In this document: in pieces, positions 1 to 12,034 of the stretch
Numbering within the stretch: the first letter of the stretch is position 1
How the letters are laid out: each line of letters opens with the position of its first letter
Origin: Helichrysum umbraculigerum
Lineage: Eukaryota > Streptophyta > Magnoliopsida > Asterales > Asteraceae
NCBI GenBank assembly: GCA_949592205.1
Contig: CATIUR010000002.1
Span: 133,870,090 to 133,934,089 of the forward strand
Length of the DNA: 64,000 bases
Reading direction: 5' to 3'
Program-made: the position numbers and the translations under genes
The notes under the pieces: generated by a model
Databases searched by the model: none
Told to the model about the DNA's origin: nothing
What the model saw: the letters and a program-made list of their open reading frames with translations, nothing else

Positions 1-1143
1 TCGTAACTAATTTGATAATACTACAAGATTTCAAACCCGTATGTATACATCGGGTGTTGAAATAGAGATTCTAATTTTTAATTTAATTAAAGTGGAATGA
101 CCTAATTGAATATGATTTTAATTAATATTGTCATAACACCGTTTCCTATATTACATTTAGTACTAGCCCTCATACTAGTGTTCACATGACCCATTGAATG
201 TGCATTTGATTTTTATAACTAAGCAAATAATGTATGATAATAAAAATTATCGTTTTATAAAAATAACATAATTAGATGTTGTATATGGTAAGGTTTTTCA
301 TCATAGAATTTCAAAAAAAAATTTCAATGATTATCGTTTTTAATATAAAAGTACTAATACTTTAATGATGAGGTTAATTTTTTTTTATAGGTCTCCTTTT
401 TGCTTTTCCCAACATAATATTATACTATCAGTGTTAAATTTCATACTAATTTTATTGTCATTTATCGTACTCTTATACTGAAAATAAATATAACAAATTA
501 AAAAAAATTGATTCTTACACCACATACAACAGTTGTTGCATATGGTACAAGTACATCATAGCATAATTTTGATGTATGAATCATTTATTTTGTTATATTT
601 ATCCGCTCCCTACTAAAATACTTCATTGTTCAACTCGTGTCAACAAACATACATAAATGTAGAACATACCCGTCCTGTAAACTTTCTTCTTGTCTTTAAT
701 ATCTTTTATGAATACAACAAAAACTACGACTATCATATTTCCCGAATTCAGATAACATTACAAAATTATGGCAATTGAATATATAGCTTTTTTGACATTA
801 TAAACCAAAGCACTTAATTAGCTATTGCATTGTTTCAATTCTATTATGGGCATCTTTTTTATTCTATCTAAAATGTAGGTTTCACCAAATCAGTTACGAT
901 CTAATGACTTTCTAGACTTCAACAGTTTCATTAGGGCATACATTGTAAGAAATATCTAATATTTTAACTTTTTAAAGATAATAATATTATTAATTGTCAT
1001 ATTTTCCAGCCGACACTCTCCTTACCGGGTCGTTGGGTCAATCTGAAGCTTATGATCAGAATTATCTTCCACATGTTATTTGGGTGGAGTGTGTGGACCG
1101 GTTAGCGTTGCCGGTTGTTATTAACGTTTTGCAAAAAACTTAT
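1..1143. other. AT-rich intergenic DNA
   Basis: No coding region longer than chance is visible. The DNA is AT-rich with short A and T runs. An imperfect GC-containing hairpin near position 37-55 resembles the stem of a decayed Helitron 3' end read on the minus strand, but the terminal CTAG is missing, so I do not call an element. Confidence 0.6.
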
Positions 1144-1154
1144 AATAATATTTA

Positions 1155-1156
<2 letters not shown>

Positions 1157-1203
<47 letters not shown>
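1157..1203. repeat. (ATT)n microsatellite
   Basis: About 15 uninterrupted ATT units lie directly against the left end of the MULE-like element. Because of this, the proposed 9-bp target duplication (attattata) is low-complexity and weaker evidence than usual. Confidence 0.95.
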
Positions 1204-1204
<1 letters not shown>

Positions 1205-1251
1205 GAGTATGGTTCAAACGAGTATACTCATTTGAAGTGAGAATGGGGGAA
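1205..1251 (+). repeat. left terminal inverted repeat of the MULE
   Basis: About 47 bp, inverted relative to 20895-20941 with roughly 75-80% identity and one small gap. Confidence 0.65.
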
Positions 1252-1673
1252 TGATTTTGAGCCATCAGATTTGTTAAATCAAGGGCCCATATTAATACAT
1301 CATTTTTTAATCAAAAAAATCAAAATAAATTAGATTTTGGACGGAAGGGTATAATGGTAAATACACAAATTAATTAATGACTTCATTTTTTCACACTTGT
1401 TCAAAATTTTCACTCCGTCATTTGTTCCCTCTTGTTCCTTTCACTTTCTTCTCTGGAGATTCATCACCAAACCCTAGAAAATCCATAGTTTCTTCATCAA
1501 ATCATCATCGTTTCTCCATCATTTCTACGTTTTGTTCATCTACTTCCTTCGATCATAAGGTATATCGGTGATTTTTTTTGTTTACGAAAATTCATTTTTA
1601 GAAAACCCTAACTTTTCAAACGCGAATTATAATCTAACTAGTACGTGTTTTTTGTAACAGAAATTAATTGATA

Positions 1674-1817
1674 ATGACTGATTTGCGTGAAGAGATTCAT
1701 CCAAGAACATTATCTTCAGCTCCGATTGATGTTCAATCTATGAGCTCCGTACAAATGCATAAGTTTCTTCGAATTTTTTGCGTTTATTATGTTTTGCGTT
1801 ATAAGATGCTTTGTTGA
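1674..1817 (+). other. exon-like captured fragment, unrecognised
   Basis: A 47-codon ORF opens with ATG at 1674 after a possible splice acceptor (tttgtaacag, ends 1660). The first 30 codons have balanced amino acid use; after that the sequence becomes intron-like. I do not recognise the protein. It lies between the MULE left end and the Copia insertion. Together with a possible second exon near 11757-11840, now 10 kb away because of that insertion, it may be part of one captured gene. Confidence 0.3.
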
Positions 1818-1886
1818 TCTCTGTTTTTTGGATGATTTATGTGAAAATGTGATTGGTTTTGAAATTAGGGTTTTGGTAACACATGT

Positions 1887-2941
1887 TGATAGTCCCGTAA
1901 TCACTATTAGTTAGTGATTTGGAATCACAAAGTGTAAAGTTTAATTGTAGAAGGGGGGGTTGAATACAATTAAAAACAATTTCAGATTTTACCAAGTGTT
2001 TCAGTTTGTTTTAAATTAATTATCTATAACAGAGTATGTCGGTATTGAAATAACAGATTAAAGATATAACAGAATCAAAGAATGATAAGTAATAGTAGCT
2101 GAAAGTGAATTGTATTGATTAAATTCACAAAGTGTTGAATGCGGAATGGATTAACCAAAGTTAATCCAATTCAAACACTTAGCTAAATTATTACAATGAA
2201 GAGCGTTAACTACAGTGGACAGACACGCTGATAGTTAACCTCGCTGAATCTTAATATACACCTAGACAAACTGGTTCTCTGACAAACAGAAGAACGGTGC
2301 ATATAACGACTAACCTCAATAGTACAAAACACTGAACTATTTATACTACAAGAGTTCCTAAAATATCGCCTACAAAATAGGATCTTGAAAGGACACGTGT
2401 TGCTGCTTGATTGGTCCTGATCTCTGATAAACCGACGTTCTGCGGGTCCCAATTCTGTTACCGCAAATATCTCGTTACCTTAAAACCAATCACTTGCTGC
2501 CACGTAATCTTTCAGGTATTCTTTAAACTGGAATACTCTTGCTGATGTATAGATAAGTACAGTACTTTTAAGTACTAGATGTTTGAGAGGCTTTATTGAA
2601 ATAGTCACTGATGATGCAGCAATCCTCCTCACTCACTGCGAGCTAACATGCTCTTGTAGAATGATTTGAACAACGGATCTTCAGTGACTAGCTGTTATTC
2701 TGGCAGTGACTTTTGCCTTTATTGATTTGAAGAAGTAATGCTCTCGCTGACGTAGATCAGCGACACACCAAGTTGAGCTTTAAATCTTCCTCAGAATATC
2801 GAATCAGAATGAATGACGATCAGCAAATCCTATCATTAGCAACAGCAGCTTCGATACAATCCATTTCTTCATTGAGTAGTGTAAGGTTGAGTTGGTCAGC
2901 GACCAGTGACTTCATCATGGTCAGCGACCAGTGACTCAACA
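1887..2941 (-). repeat. 3' LTR of the gag-only Copia element
   Basis: 1055 bp, with TG...CA ends when read on the minus strand. Its element-internal side (2942 onward) carries the polypurine tract. The outer-left 10 bp (tgatagtccc) equal those at 10684. Confidence 0.95.
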
Positions 2942-2951
2942 ATCTCCCCCT
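2942..2951 (-). other. polypurine tract
   Basis: Read on the minus strand this is AGGGGGAGAT, directly upstream of the LTR start TGTTGAG. It is the expected plus-strand primer of a Copia element. Confidence 0.85.
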
Positions 2952-3177
2952 AAATGATTGTGATTGAAGCTCCCTAGACAAACTTGTTGCTGTGAAAGTT
3001 TATAGTCAGTGTTTAAGAATTTAAACATTCAGTGACTGTATGCTTGTGATCCATTCATCTTTCTTTTTGGATTCTTTTGATATGTTCTGAGATTTGCACA
3101 GGTTCAAAAGCAAAAATAGGTTTCATTGAACTGTATAAAGTAAATTTAGTTATAATAACCCTAATCTATTACAGTCT

Positions 3178-6100
3178 TCAATTTAAACACCCCCAGACTT
3201 CTTCTTCTTTTACGATGCCCAACTCACTCTGTAATTCATATTTGTAACTGGATGGCAAGAATCTGTACTGTCTAGCAAGCCCTTCTTCCATGATTGCTTT
3301 TCTCATAACTGAGTTCTTGGGAAGCACGCTGACTATTCTGATGAGATGTACAAGCTGCTCATGATCTATCTTTTCAAGTTCTGATTCTCTTTGAAAACAC
3401 AGCTTTCCATTGAAGTCCTTGTAAACAATTCCTTTCTCACCTTCAGTGACTTCAGTACCCTCAACCCTTGGCACTCCATCAGGGATTGACAGATTTAGTT
3501 TGCTGGTGTTTGGGACTCTGATAATTCTGTTGGTACCTGCCCTATATCTTGGACTTGGTGGCTGCACAATCTCTTCACCAAATATGACAGTGTCTTCTGG
3601 TCTAAGTAGCTGTAGATCTACCATTTTCTTGAACAATCTGTCAATCTCAGCCAAAACTTCTTCCTTTGCAGCACTTGAGGAATGATTGATAGCAAGTCTA
3701 ATTTCATTCCATTATTCTCTATGTAATTTACAGACTTGATCAAGATTGATTGCTTGAGAATCCAATCCTCTGTGAATCAGTAGCTGAGCTTGAGACTTGT
3801 TCTTAGGCTTCTTCAGGTATACTTTTGTGATAGGAGCAGGGTTTGATCTTCCAACCATTCTAACAGCATATTTCTTTCTGTCAAACTCATCCAACATTTT
3901 ATCAGCAGAGGTCTTTGCTCCCCCTTTCTTTTTCAACTTGCTGCCCTTCTTATGTGCACAAATTTCTTGTTGAAGATCAGATTCTTCAACATCTTGAAGA
4001 AGTTTAGACATCCTGAAGTCTTCATCTTCTTGCTGTCTTTTTAAGAATGTTTCTCTTTCTTTTTGAATGGCTTCATCTCCACTCAGCTTCAATAGAAAGG
4101 CTCGATCAGAGTCAGCTTGTTCTTTCAGCTTTCTCTTTCTTTCTTCTTCTTCTTTTTCATTTAGCTCATCTTGAAATTTCAAAAGCATCTCCGTCTCATG
4201 CTTTTGTCTCTCTTTAATTTTTCTTACTATTCGCTGCTGTTCAGTTTCTTCATGATGAGAACTTTCTGAAGTTACGACTGATGGCAAAAGATGAGTAGGA
4301 ACAAAAGAATCTGACTCTGTAATCTCAGATTGAGAGTGATGATGAGTTGTAGTGGTTATTGCTTCTGTTGGAGTGGTGAAAGTGGGGATTGAGATGGTGA
4401 TTTGTGTAGCTGCTGTTGTGATTGTGGTAGTTGGTGCGGTTGTTGTTGCTGGAAGAGGGGTTGATGATTGTGTTGTTGCTGATGGAATGACTTCAGTTGC
4501 TAGGAATGCCTCAGATATGACAGTGTCTGTATGAGGTTGCTGAATGATAGTTTTGAGATTGTGCATGGCGGCTGCTATTTCTTCTTCAAAAAAGTTTATC
4601 TTTTTAGAAGAGATGAACTCTGATGTGGGAGACTCGCTGGTCCTTTTTCTTTTTATTAAAATAGAAGAGATTGGTAGCAGATCTTCCATTTGATCATCAG
4701 AGACAACTGGTTGCTGAACTTCTACTTGATTAGCAACATCTTTTTCTGAAACATCTTTTTCTTTCTTATCACTCGTACCAGCATCAGTGTCTTTTTCAAT
4801 AGTCCCATCATTCTTGTCTTCTTTATCAGCATCTTTATCAACACTATTTTGCATATTAGCATCATCCTGTTTCTTTTCATCACTTCCATTATTGCCATCA
4901 TTGTCATCATCATCATCATCGTCATCTCCTTCATCCATATTGTCAACATCATCTTCTTGTTGTCTATTCATCCATTCCCACCTCATCAGCTCAAAGCTTG
5001 CTGACTCCCCCATAACTCTTGCATTTTCATCAGCGGCCCACTCTCTGACTAGATAATCATACCTCCTTTGTTCATCAGGATGAAACTCAGGGAAAACACT
5101 CATCTCTTTTTCTTCAGTGACATCCATATCTGATGAGTCGTTGTCAAAAGTAGTGAAATCCTTAGCATCATCATCATCTTCATTCTCCCCCTCAGCCTCA
5201 GAAACGAATTGAATGATCTCCTCAAGTCTAATGCAGATTTTCTGATGATCTACATGCATAGTTTCTAGACCAGTGATGGTTTCATGATGGTTTGAGATAA
5301 TTTGTGGAAGCTTGCTGATAATTTTATCAGCATGAGTGATATATTCCACAACAGAAGATGCCATTGTTTTTTGTTTTTCATTTAGAGAGATTATTGCATC
5401 TTCATGAGTTTTGAGGCTGATTCTGGTGAATGATGCGAGATCAGTAAGAGACTTTGCATGAGTTTCCAGAAGTCGATAGTGATCTATTTCAGCTTTTGCA
5501 ATAAGAGAGACCTTTTCTTTGATAGAATCACTCCAATCTAGAATGGATTCATAAGTTGTTGCAAGAGAGTGAACCTTATTAGTGAGATCAGTGAGTTTGC
5601 CAGTCAAAAACTCTCTGTCTTCAGTAAGCATCCGAATTTGTTGTTGTGAAGCAGCAATGTACTCAAGCAGCAGTTTGTCTGTTGATGATGTGGTAGAAGT
5701 TGATGCTTTGTTGGTTGGTGATTTTTGAGTGATGTGGGAGATTGGTGGAATTGTTTGTGGTTCAGATTGAAGTTTAACATTTGGATGAGATGGATGATCA
5801 TCAGCATTTTGAGCAATGTCATCACTAGAAACTAACATTTCATCTAATTCCTGAATGGGTGAAGTTATGAAATCAGCATGTGGTAAAGTGGAGAAGGGTG
5901 AAGATGAAATATCAGTATCAACTGGTTGCTGATTCACCTTTGGAAGTGAAAGATCATAAGATCCATGTTGCTGATCTTGTTCAGAGGAAGATGAAGAAGT
6001 GTCCATTGGTTGGGCTTCCTCAACATCATCAGCTTGTGTTTTAGCTGATGGATCATTGGAAACAGAAAGATCAACCTGTATCTCTCCCTGTGACTGAGGA

Positions 6101-7488
6101 GGGACATTGTCGGTTGGTGCAGTGAAAGATGAGAGTTAGCCCGGGTCTGTAGCCAGTGATGTGTCATCAGTAATGAGTGTGTTAACACCCGCTGATGACA
6201 CTAGCCCTTTGACTGAAACATCATCCTTTTGTGAGAATGATGAGTGGCTGATGGGTTGACTCGATGAATGGGTGTGGGTTGCACCCGAATCACTGCTAAC
6301 AATGGGTTGAGCCATTGTAGCTGTCTGTAGGCTTCCCTTTATAGAGTCACTGGACTTTTGTGAGTCCAGTGAAGCAGTTTTAGGCATAGGTTGATCAAGA
6401 GTGCCCGCAGGAACTGAACGTTCAGTTGCTGCTTCATTCTTGGCATCCTTAGACGACTTTTTCTGACTCTGTCCCTGATCCTTTGATGTCAGGGACTTTA
6501 ACTTGATTTTCTTAGGAGCAGTTTGTGGCTTTTGCTTTGGTGGTTGATCAGCAATGGTCACTGGAGGTGTGATCAGTGACGTGATCGATGGGGGGGCAGA
6601 ACCAGATGGATGTATAGCTTGTAAAGGCTGGGGTGCAAGTATCCCCTTTGGTTTCATAAAATCAGGGAGAAGCACAGTTGCAGTTTTACCAAAAATTTGA
6701 CTTCCTATCAAAGTAGGTTCAAAACCTTTAAATGAAATCTTGTCATAGGATTTAAATTGATCTCTAAAGATAAGAGAAAGGAACCTAGGATAGGAAACAA
6801 ATTTTGCTCTGTTAGTTTCACAGATTCTAGAAACAATATCATCAAAAATCACACTTGCATAGTCAACTTTTAAGGAATTGACCAGTGACCAGCTTAACTG
6901 TGCTTCTAGGGAGTTGAATTGATCATAACTCCCTGTTTTTGTGCCCAAAGATTGAAAATTTTTTGAAAATAGGGCATTCCACACACCATCCATTTTAGAT
7001 TTAAGAACAGTAGAGTACTTACGATTTCCATTGCTATCCATAGTATATTTGCATTGAATCCCAGTGAGATTCACTATGCCTCCTTTGGCATCTTCTTTGT
7101 CAGGCAGTGGATCGTAAGTATCATGTTCAGGGAGTTGTAAAACAATACGGATGGTGTGTGCAGTAATGATTATTTCTTGACCTCCGTTATCGATAAAACC
7201 TTTAAGTTGAGAGGTACTATTAACGATTGAGTGAGTACAGGTATACCAAAACTCACTCAACCATTCTGGATTCATCTTTTCAGGGGATAAAGTGAGAGCA
7301 GGGAGAATAAAATGATTTTTCAGAAAAGTGATAATCTCCGCGTACTCTGGTTTAGGGCATGAAATATTACCCAAATAATTTGCTTTTGGAACTGTAAGGA
7401 TATCATCTTCACCGACTGCAGGAGCTCGAAGAGCTTTGATTTCTGCAGAGGCAGTGTATGAGTTGAGAAAATATTTTGGTTTAGCCAT
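3178..7488 (-). pseudogene. giant accessory ORF (ORF2) of the Copia element, two in-frame stops
   Basis: One continuous frame of about 1436 codons starts with ATG at 7488 and ends at 3178. It is cut by TAA codons at 6138-6136 and 3714-3712, with no frame change and no other stop in the linking 43 and 19 codons. The first part (450 codons) contains a pattern ending in EFWYT near residue 110; I associate this with accessory proteins of Asteraceae Copia elements. The middle (764 codons) has an aspartate-rich run, a Thr/Pro-rich stretch and a long charged, probably coiled-coil segment rich in K, E and R. I know no enzymatic motif in it. It sits where an env-like ORF lies in SIRE-type elements. 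The stops may be recent damage or read-through sites; each part could also be made separately. Function unknown. Confidence 0.75.
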
Positions 7489-8319
7489 TACAGAACCTTT
7501 GAAAATCGTAGATTAAAGGTGTATTTAAGGGTTTTGGAAAAGCCAAGGATTTTTCGAAAATTAGTAAAGTGTAAAAGTTTACAAGTTGCTGATTTGGGGG
7601 TGTTTAAATAGTACACTTTACTAATGATCGTGTGGTTGAGATGAAAACAACGTGGGCTGTCGTGGTGGAAGATGTAGAGGTGGAGAAGGTGATGATGGTG
7701 GTGCGAGGTGGCATTAATGGTGATGGGAGTGGTGTGCCGTAAAAAGTACGCTGACGTAAGAAAGAGAGTGTCAGAAGCGCGCGATTTTTCCGATATACCA
7801 TAAAACATTTAATTTTGAAATCCGTTAAGTTAACTACACGAAGTACTAACTATAACGAATGTTTTGTTAATTGACAATCACCATTAAATGATATCATCAG
7901 TGAGTTTTAAAAGTTACTGAAGATACATAATCAAATTTCTTGATTTACCACAAAGAGAAAAAGTTAAGATTAATAACATTGTTTCTTTATTTAGGCAAGG
8001 ATGTAGTCTCGCTGATTTAAACACAACTTAGAATACTGAATAAACCATTGAGATGTGATCATTTTATAAATAAAGAAAAAGATTATTAATCTTGAATAAA
8101 CCAAAAAGAGATTTTTTTTTTTTTTTTTTTTTTAATAGTAGCTTCATGAGAAAAGATTATGTTGTATATAAGTTGTATATCATATCATTAGATTGCTTCG
8201 TCACTGATTAGGTTACAACTTAGAATACTAACAAAATCAGCTTTAGAAGAAATTGAATCACTGATATAAAACCGTATAACAGCATAATAAATACTCATGA
8301 GATAAAAGGAACAAAATGA
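7489..8319. other. non-coding gap between gag and ORF2, where pol is missing
   Basis: About 830 bp without a reading frame on the element strand. It includes a poly(T) run at 8112-8133. A complete Copia element would have about 3-4 kb of pol here. Confidence 0.75.
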
Positions 8320-10635
8320 TTAGTCCAATTGATGAACCCATCCAGAGATAGGTTCATAGTGACCGAGCGCTGGTTTTGGCTTCCACTGGTTTGAATAAAT
8401 TGTGTCTGAATGTTCACTGATAGTGTTTTGTTTTTCAAATGGTAAAACAGAACATTCATATGACACATGTTGCCTGTTGCCACATTTATAACATTTTTTA
8501 TTCGAGGAGCCGATCTTTTTGGCTTTCTTCTTTTTAAGTTGCTGATCAGACACAGTTACACAACTTTTCTCACTGATTGTAACTTCTTGTATCTTTGACT
8601 TTAGGTCACTGATAGAAGTTGTCTCAGTGACAGATACAGTGTCTGAGAAGTTACTGATGATAGTTTGATTATCAGCGATGGTTTTGATGAGATGAGATGT
8701 TACTGATGATTTGACAGTTTTCAAAATATTTATCTCATCATCATTATTCAGAACATCAGTATCTTCAGTGACCAACTTGCTTTTAGTAAAGTAATTTGGT
8801 CGTGGCTCACTGAAGATGGATATGGGTTCAAATACAGCTTCTGAAAAATTACCCTTGGGATCAAAAACAGGGTCAATCTTTGTTGAATCAGCGAGGGATG
8901 CAGCATATTCATAATCTCCTCCCAAAATAGCTTTGACTTGTTTTGGGATTTGATTATTTACACAGTGATTGACTTTATCATTTGACTTACACCAAAATTT
9001 TATGACCTTTTTAAGCTGTAGAAATTGTGTTTCAAACTTAACCTTTTCTTGAACACACACTTGATTAGCATGGATCTGTGCATTAAGATCAAGTTTTAAT
9101 TTCTTCAACCTTGACTCATTTTCATTTTGATCATTAAGTTTGGATTGTAAGTCACAAATTTTACGTTTCTGCCCTCTTTGAATATCATGAGCATTTGATA
9201 AGTCAACTATCAAAGACTCAAAGACTTTATCTTTTTCAGTATCTGTATATGTTTTAAAACAGTGTACCTTGTAGAGAGTTTCAGGATTCCATTCAGATGC
9301 TGAACATTTAGGAGGGACTTCTTTGATGTCTCCAAGAGGTCCAGCGTCATTAGCCATCAGACAGTACACTTTGTCTAAACAAATCATTGCTTCTTCTTCA
9401 TCAGATGATGAGGAATCAGAATCACTGAATGAACCTTCTTCAGCAACGAAACCTTTTCCTTTCTTCTTGCCAGATTTAGCCAATGCCTTCAATTTCTTGT
9501 ATTTTGCCTTATACTTGTTATACTTGTCATTTCTGACATCTGGCATGGGTTCAGGGACTTGATTCACTGACTTTGATCTGCATTCAGCTGCAAAATGACC
9601 AATTCTGCCACACTTGTAGCATTCACCTTTAGATTGAAATTTATCAGATGATGGAGCACCAGCAAATCGTTTAGATCTGGTGTTCCTTCTGAAATTAGCA
9701 ACCATCATGGCCATATCCTTCTCAAGCTTCTCCAATCCTTCATCATACTCATATTCTGATTCTTCTTCATTCAGACCACCTTCTTCTTCCGCTATCAGTG
9801 ACTTTGAGCTTTTCTTAGACACTTTTGACTTCTGTCTCTGATCGATTTCATCAAGCTCTGCTACAAGGGCATTGGATATCTTCTGACTTCCAAGAGTATC
9901 ACGAATATGCTCACTCTGATCAGCTTGCTTTTCAGACTGCTCCCAATTGAGCAAAATACCATAGACCTGAGTTAGATTCAGAATTGAATAATCATTTCTC
10001 TGTCTGGTACAAGTGGCAATAGTTCCCCAGATTTTCCTTGGCAGCAACTCAAGAAACTTTTCAACAACAAATCTTTGTTCCTTGCCTATACCAACCTTCT
10101 CCATTTTGTTCATCAGTGACTGGTATCTGGTGTAAGTTGAAGACAGAGATTCATTTGGTTCCATTGCGAACAGCTCATACTGGCGAGTGAGATTAACTTC
10201 CCTGCAGCGAATAATATCAGGAGTTCCAATATATATATTCCTAAGGGTATCCCACATATCTTTTGCAGTCCTACAAAGCCTAATTGATTCGAACACTTCA
10301 TCAGGAAGTGCCATGCCTATGTAGATTTTAGCTTGTTTATCAAGTCTAACCAACCGCCTATCCTCATCAGTCCATTGTTCCTCTCTTTTAGGTAAAACCA
10401 TTTCTGGTATAGCTGGAGTAGTAGCTGTTGCAATTACAGCAGGAACAATAGTAGTTGGGATATGGGGACCATTGGTTATTATATTACAAAGACGGTCATC
10501 AACTAAGTCCAAAAACATCATCATCTGGGACATCCAAGTTTCAATCCTTGAAGGATCAAAAGCTGGAGGTTTGGTTGTAGAACCATTTCCCTTTTGATAA
10601 TCAGAGTCAACACAGCTATACTTTACTGATTCCAT
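8320..10635 (-). CDS. Copia-type gag protein with two zinc knuckles
   Basis: An intact 771-residue ORF starts at ATG 10635, about 35 bp inside the primer binding site. The N-terminal 250 residues have the gag pattern of Copia elements, including a tryptophan in a WDTLRNIY-like block near residue 128. A CCHC zinc knuckle (CYKCGRIGHFAAEC) lies at about residues 339-352, and a second, less usual one (CYKCGNRQHVSYEC) at about 715-728, close to the C-terminus. Between them is a Lys-rich, Ser/Asp-rich and coiled-coil region. Gag forms the virus-like particle and the knuckles bind RNA. The reading frame ends before any protease, so this is gag only. It has no premature stop, unlike ORF2, which fits a protein that is still useful for packaging. 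Confidence 0.9.
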   Translation of the reverse strand: MESVKYSCVDSDYQKGNGSTTKPPAFDPSRIETWMSQMMMFLDLVDDRLCNIITNGPHIPTTIVPAVIATATTPAIPEMVLPKREEQWTDEDRRLVRLDKQAKIYIGMALPDEVFESIRLCRTAKDMWDTLRNIYIGTPDIIRCREVNLTRQYELFAMEPNESLSSTYTRYQSLMNKMEKVGIGKEQRFVVEKFLELLPRKIWGTIATCTRQRNDYSILNLTQVYGILLNWEQSEKQADQSEHIRDTLGSQKISNALVAELDEIDQRQKSKVSKKSSKSLIAEEEGGLNEEESEYEYDEGLEKLEKDMAMMVANFRRNTRSKRFAGAPSSDKFQSKGECYKCGRIGHFAAECRSKSVNQVPEPMPDVRNDKYNKYKAKYKKLKALAKSGKKKGKGFVAEEGSFSDSDSSSSDEEEAMICLDKVYCLMANDAGPLGDIKEVPPKCSASEWNPETLYKVHCFKTYTDTEKDKVFESLIVDLSNAHDIQRGQKRKICDLQSKLNDQNENESRLKKLKLDLNAQIHANQVCVQEKVKFETQFLQLKKVIKFWCKSNDKVNHCVNNQIPKQVKAILGGDYEYAASLADSTKIDPVFDPKGNFSEAVFEPISIFSEPRPNYFTKSKLVTEDTDVLNNDDEINILKTVKSSVTSHLIKTIADNQTIISNFSDTVSVTETTSISDLKSKIQEVTISEKSCVTVSDQQLKKKKAKKIGSSNKKCYKCGNRQHVSYECSVLPFEKQNTISEHSDTIYSNQWKPKPALGHYEPISGWVHQLD

Positions 10636-10669
10636 AGCAGACCTGGTTAATTGAATTTAAACCAACTCT

Positions 10670-10681
10670 GCTCTGATACCA
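10670..10681 (-). other. primer binding site (initiator tRNA-Met)
   Basis: The minus strand reads TGGTATCAGAGC, two bases after the end of the right LTR. It is complementary to the 3' end of initiator tRNA-Met, the usual plant retrotransposon primer. Confidence 0.95.
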
Positions 10682-10683
10682 AT

Positions 10684-11738
10684 TGATAGTCCCGTAATCA
10701 CTATTAGTTAGTGATTTGGAATCACAAAGTGTAAAGTTTAATTGTAGAATGGGGGGTTGAATACAATTAAAAACAATTTCAGATTTTACCAAGTGTTTCA
10801 GTTTGTTTTAAATTAATTATCTATAACAGAGTATGTCGGTATTGAAATAACAGATTAAAGATATAACAGAATCAAAGATTGATAAGTAATAGTAGCTGAA
10901 AGTGAATTGTATTGATTAAATTCACAAAGTGTTGAATGCGGAATGGATTAACCAAAGTTAATCCAATTCAAACACTTAGCTAAATTATTACAATGAAGAG
11001 CGTTAACTACAGTGGACAGACACGCTGATAGTTAACCTCGCTGAATCTTAATATACACCTAGACAAAATGGTTCTCTGACAAACAGAAGAACGGTGCATA
11101 TAACGACTAACCTCAATAGTACAAAACACTGAACTATTTATACTACAAGAGTTCCTAAAATATCGCCTACAAAATAGGATCTTGAAAGGACACGTGTTGC
11201 TGCTTGATTGGTCCTGATCTCTGATAAACCGACATTCTGCGGGTCCCAATTTTGTTACCGCAAATATCTCGTTACCTTAAAACCAATCACTTGCTGCCAC
11301 GTAATCTTTCAGGTATTCTTTAAACTGGAACACTCTTGCTGATGTATAGATAAGTACAGTACTTTTAAGTACTAGATGTTTGAGAGGCTTTATTGAAATA
11401 GTCACTGATGATGCAGCAATCCTCCTCACTCACTGCGAGCTAACATGCTCTTGTAGAATGATTTGAACAACGGATCTTCAGTGACTAGCTGTTATTCTGG
11501 CAGTGACTTTTGCCTTTATTGATTTGAAGAAGTAATGCTCTCGCTGACGTAGATCAGCGACACACCAAGTTGAGCTTTAAATCTTCCTCAGAATATCGAA
11601 TCAGAATGAATGACGATCAGCAAATCCTATCATTAGCAACAGCAGCTTCGATACAATCCATTTCTTCATTGAGTAGTGTAAGGTTGAGTTGGTCAGCGAC
11701 CAGTGACTTCATCATGGTCAGCGACCAGTGACTCAACA
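10684..11738 (-). repeat. 5' LTR of the gag-only Copia element
   Basis: 1055 bp and the same length as the left copy. Differences seen by eye include G/T, A/T and C/A substitutions and three transitions; no gap was seen. Its outer edge is followed by the target duplication catgt. Confidence 0.95.
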
Positions 11739-11743
11739 CATGT

Positions 11744-12034
11744 GTTAGCTTTGTTTATTACAGATCGTAGTGTCTGCAAATGCTTTGTTTAGATATGTTA
11801 TGGTTGATATCGATACCATCCAACAACATTACACAGTGTAAGAGAACATATAAAACGGGTCTTGTATTTATTTTGTTAACTTATTACGAGACTAGTAGAT
11901 GTTGATGATAATTGGTCTAGTTTTTTCATGTGAACTAGAACATATTTTATGGTTTTTGAAATCTAATTGATCGAAGTGCTATCTAGTTAGTATATAACAT
12001 AATTCTGTATGCACTTTGCAAAATGGAAATTATA
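11744..12034. other. MULE interior, possible captured exon
   Basis: After an acceptor-like ttacag (ends 11762), about 26 open codons run to an acagtgtaagag donor-like site near 11840. I do not recognise the peptide. The rest is AT-rich and intron-like. Confidence 0.25.

Larger units (their letters stand above)
1887..11738 (-). mobile_element. non-autonomous Copia-type LTR retrotransposon, gag-only
   Basis: The element is bounded by two 1055-bp LTRs and a perfect 5-bp target duplication catgt (1882-1886 and 11739-11743). It reads on the minus strand: the primer binding site is next to the right LTR, the polypurine tract is next to the left LTR, and the ORFs run right to left. It encodes a 771-residue gag and a second reading frame of about 1436 codons. 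No protease, integrase, reverse transcriptase or RNase H is present, so it must be mobilised in trans (TR-GAG or LARD-like). I count about six mismatches between the LTRs (about 99.4% identity), which means a recent insertion. Confidence 0.92.

Noticed and set aside
4722..5056. Met-rich and Ser-rich reading frames on both strands
   Set aside because: They are other-frame readings of the acidic, repetitive part of the Copia ORF2.
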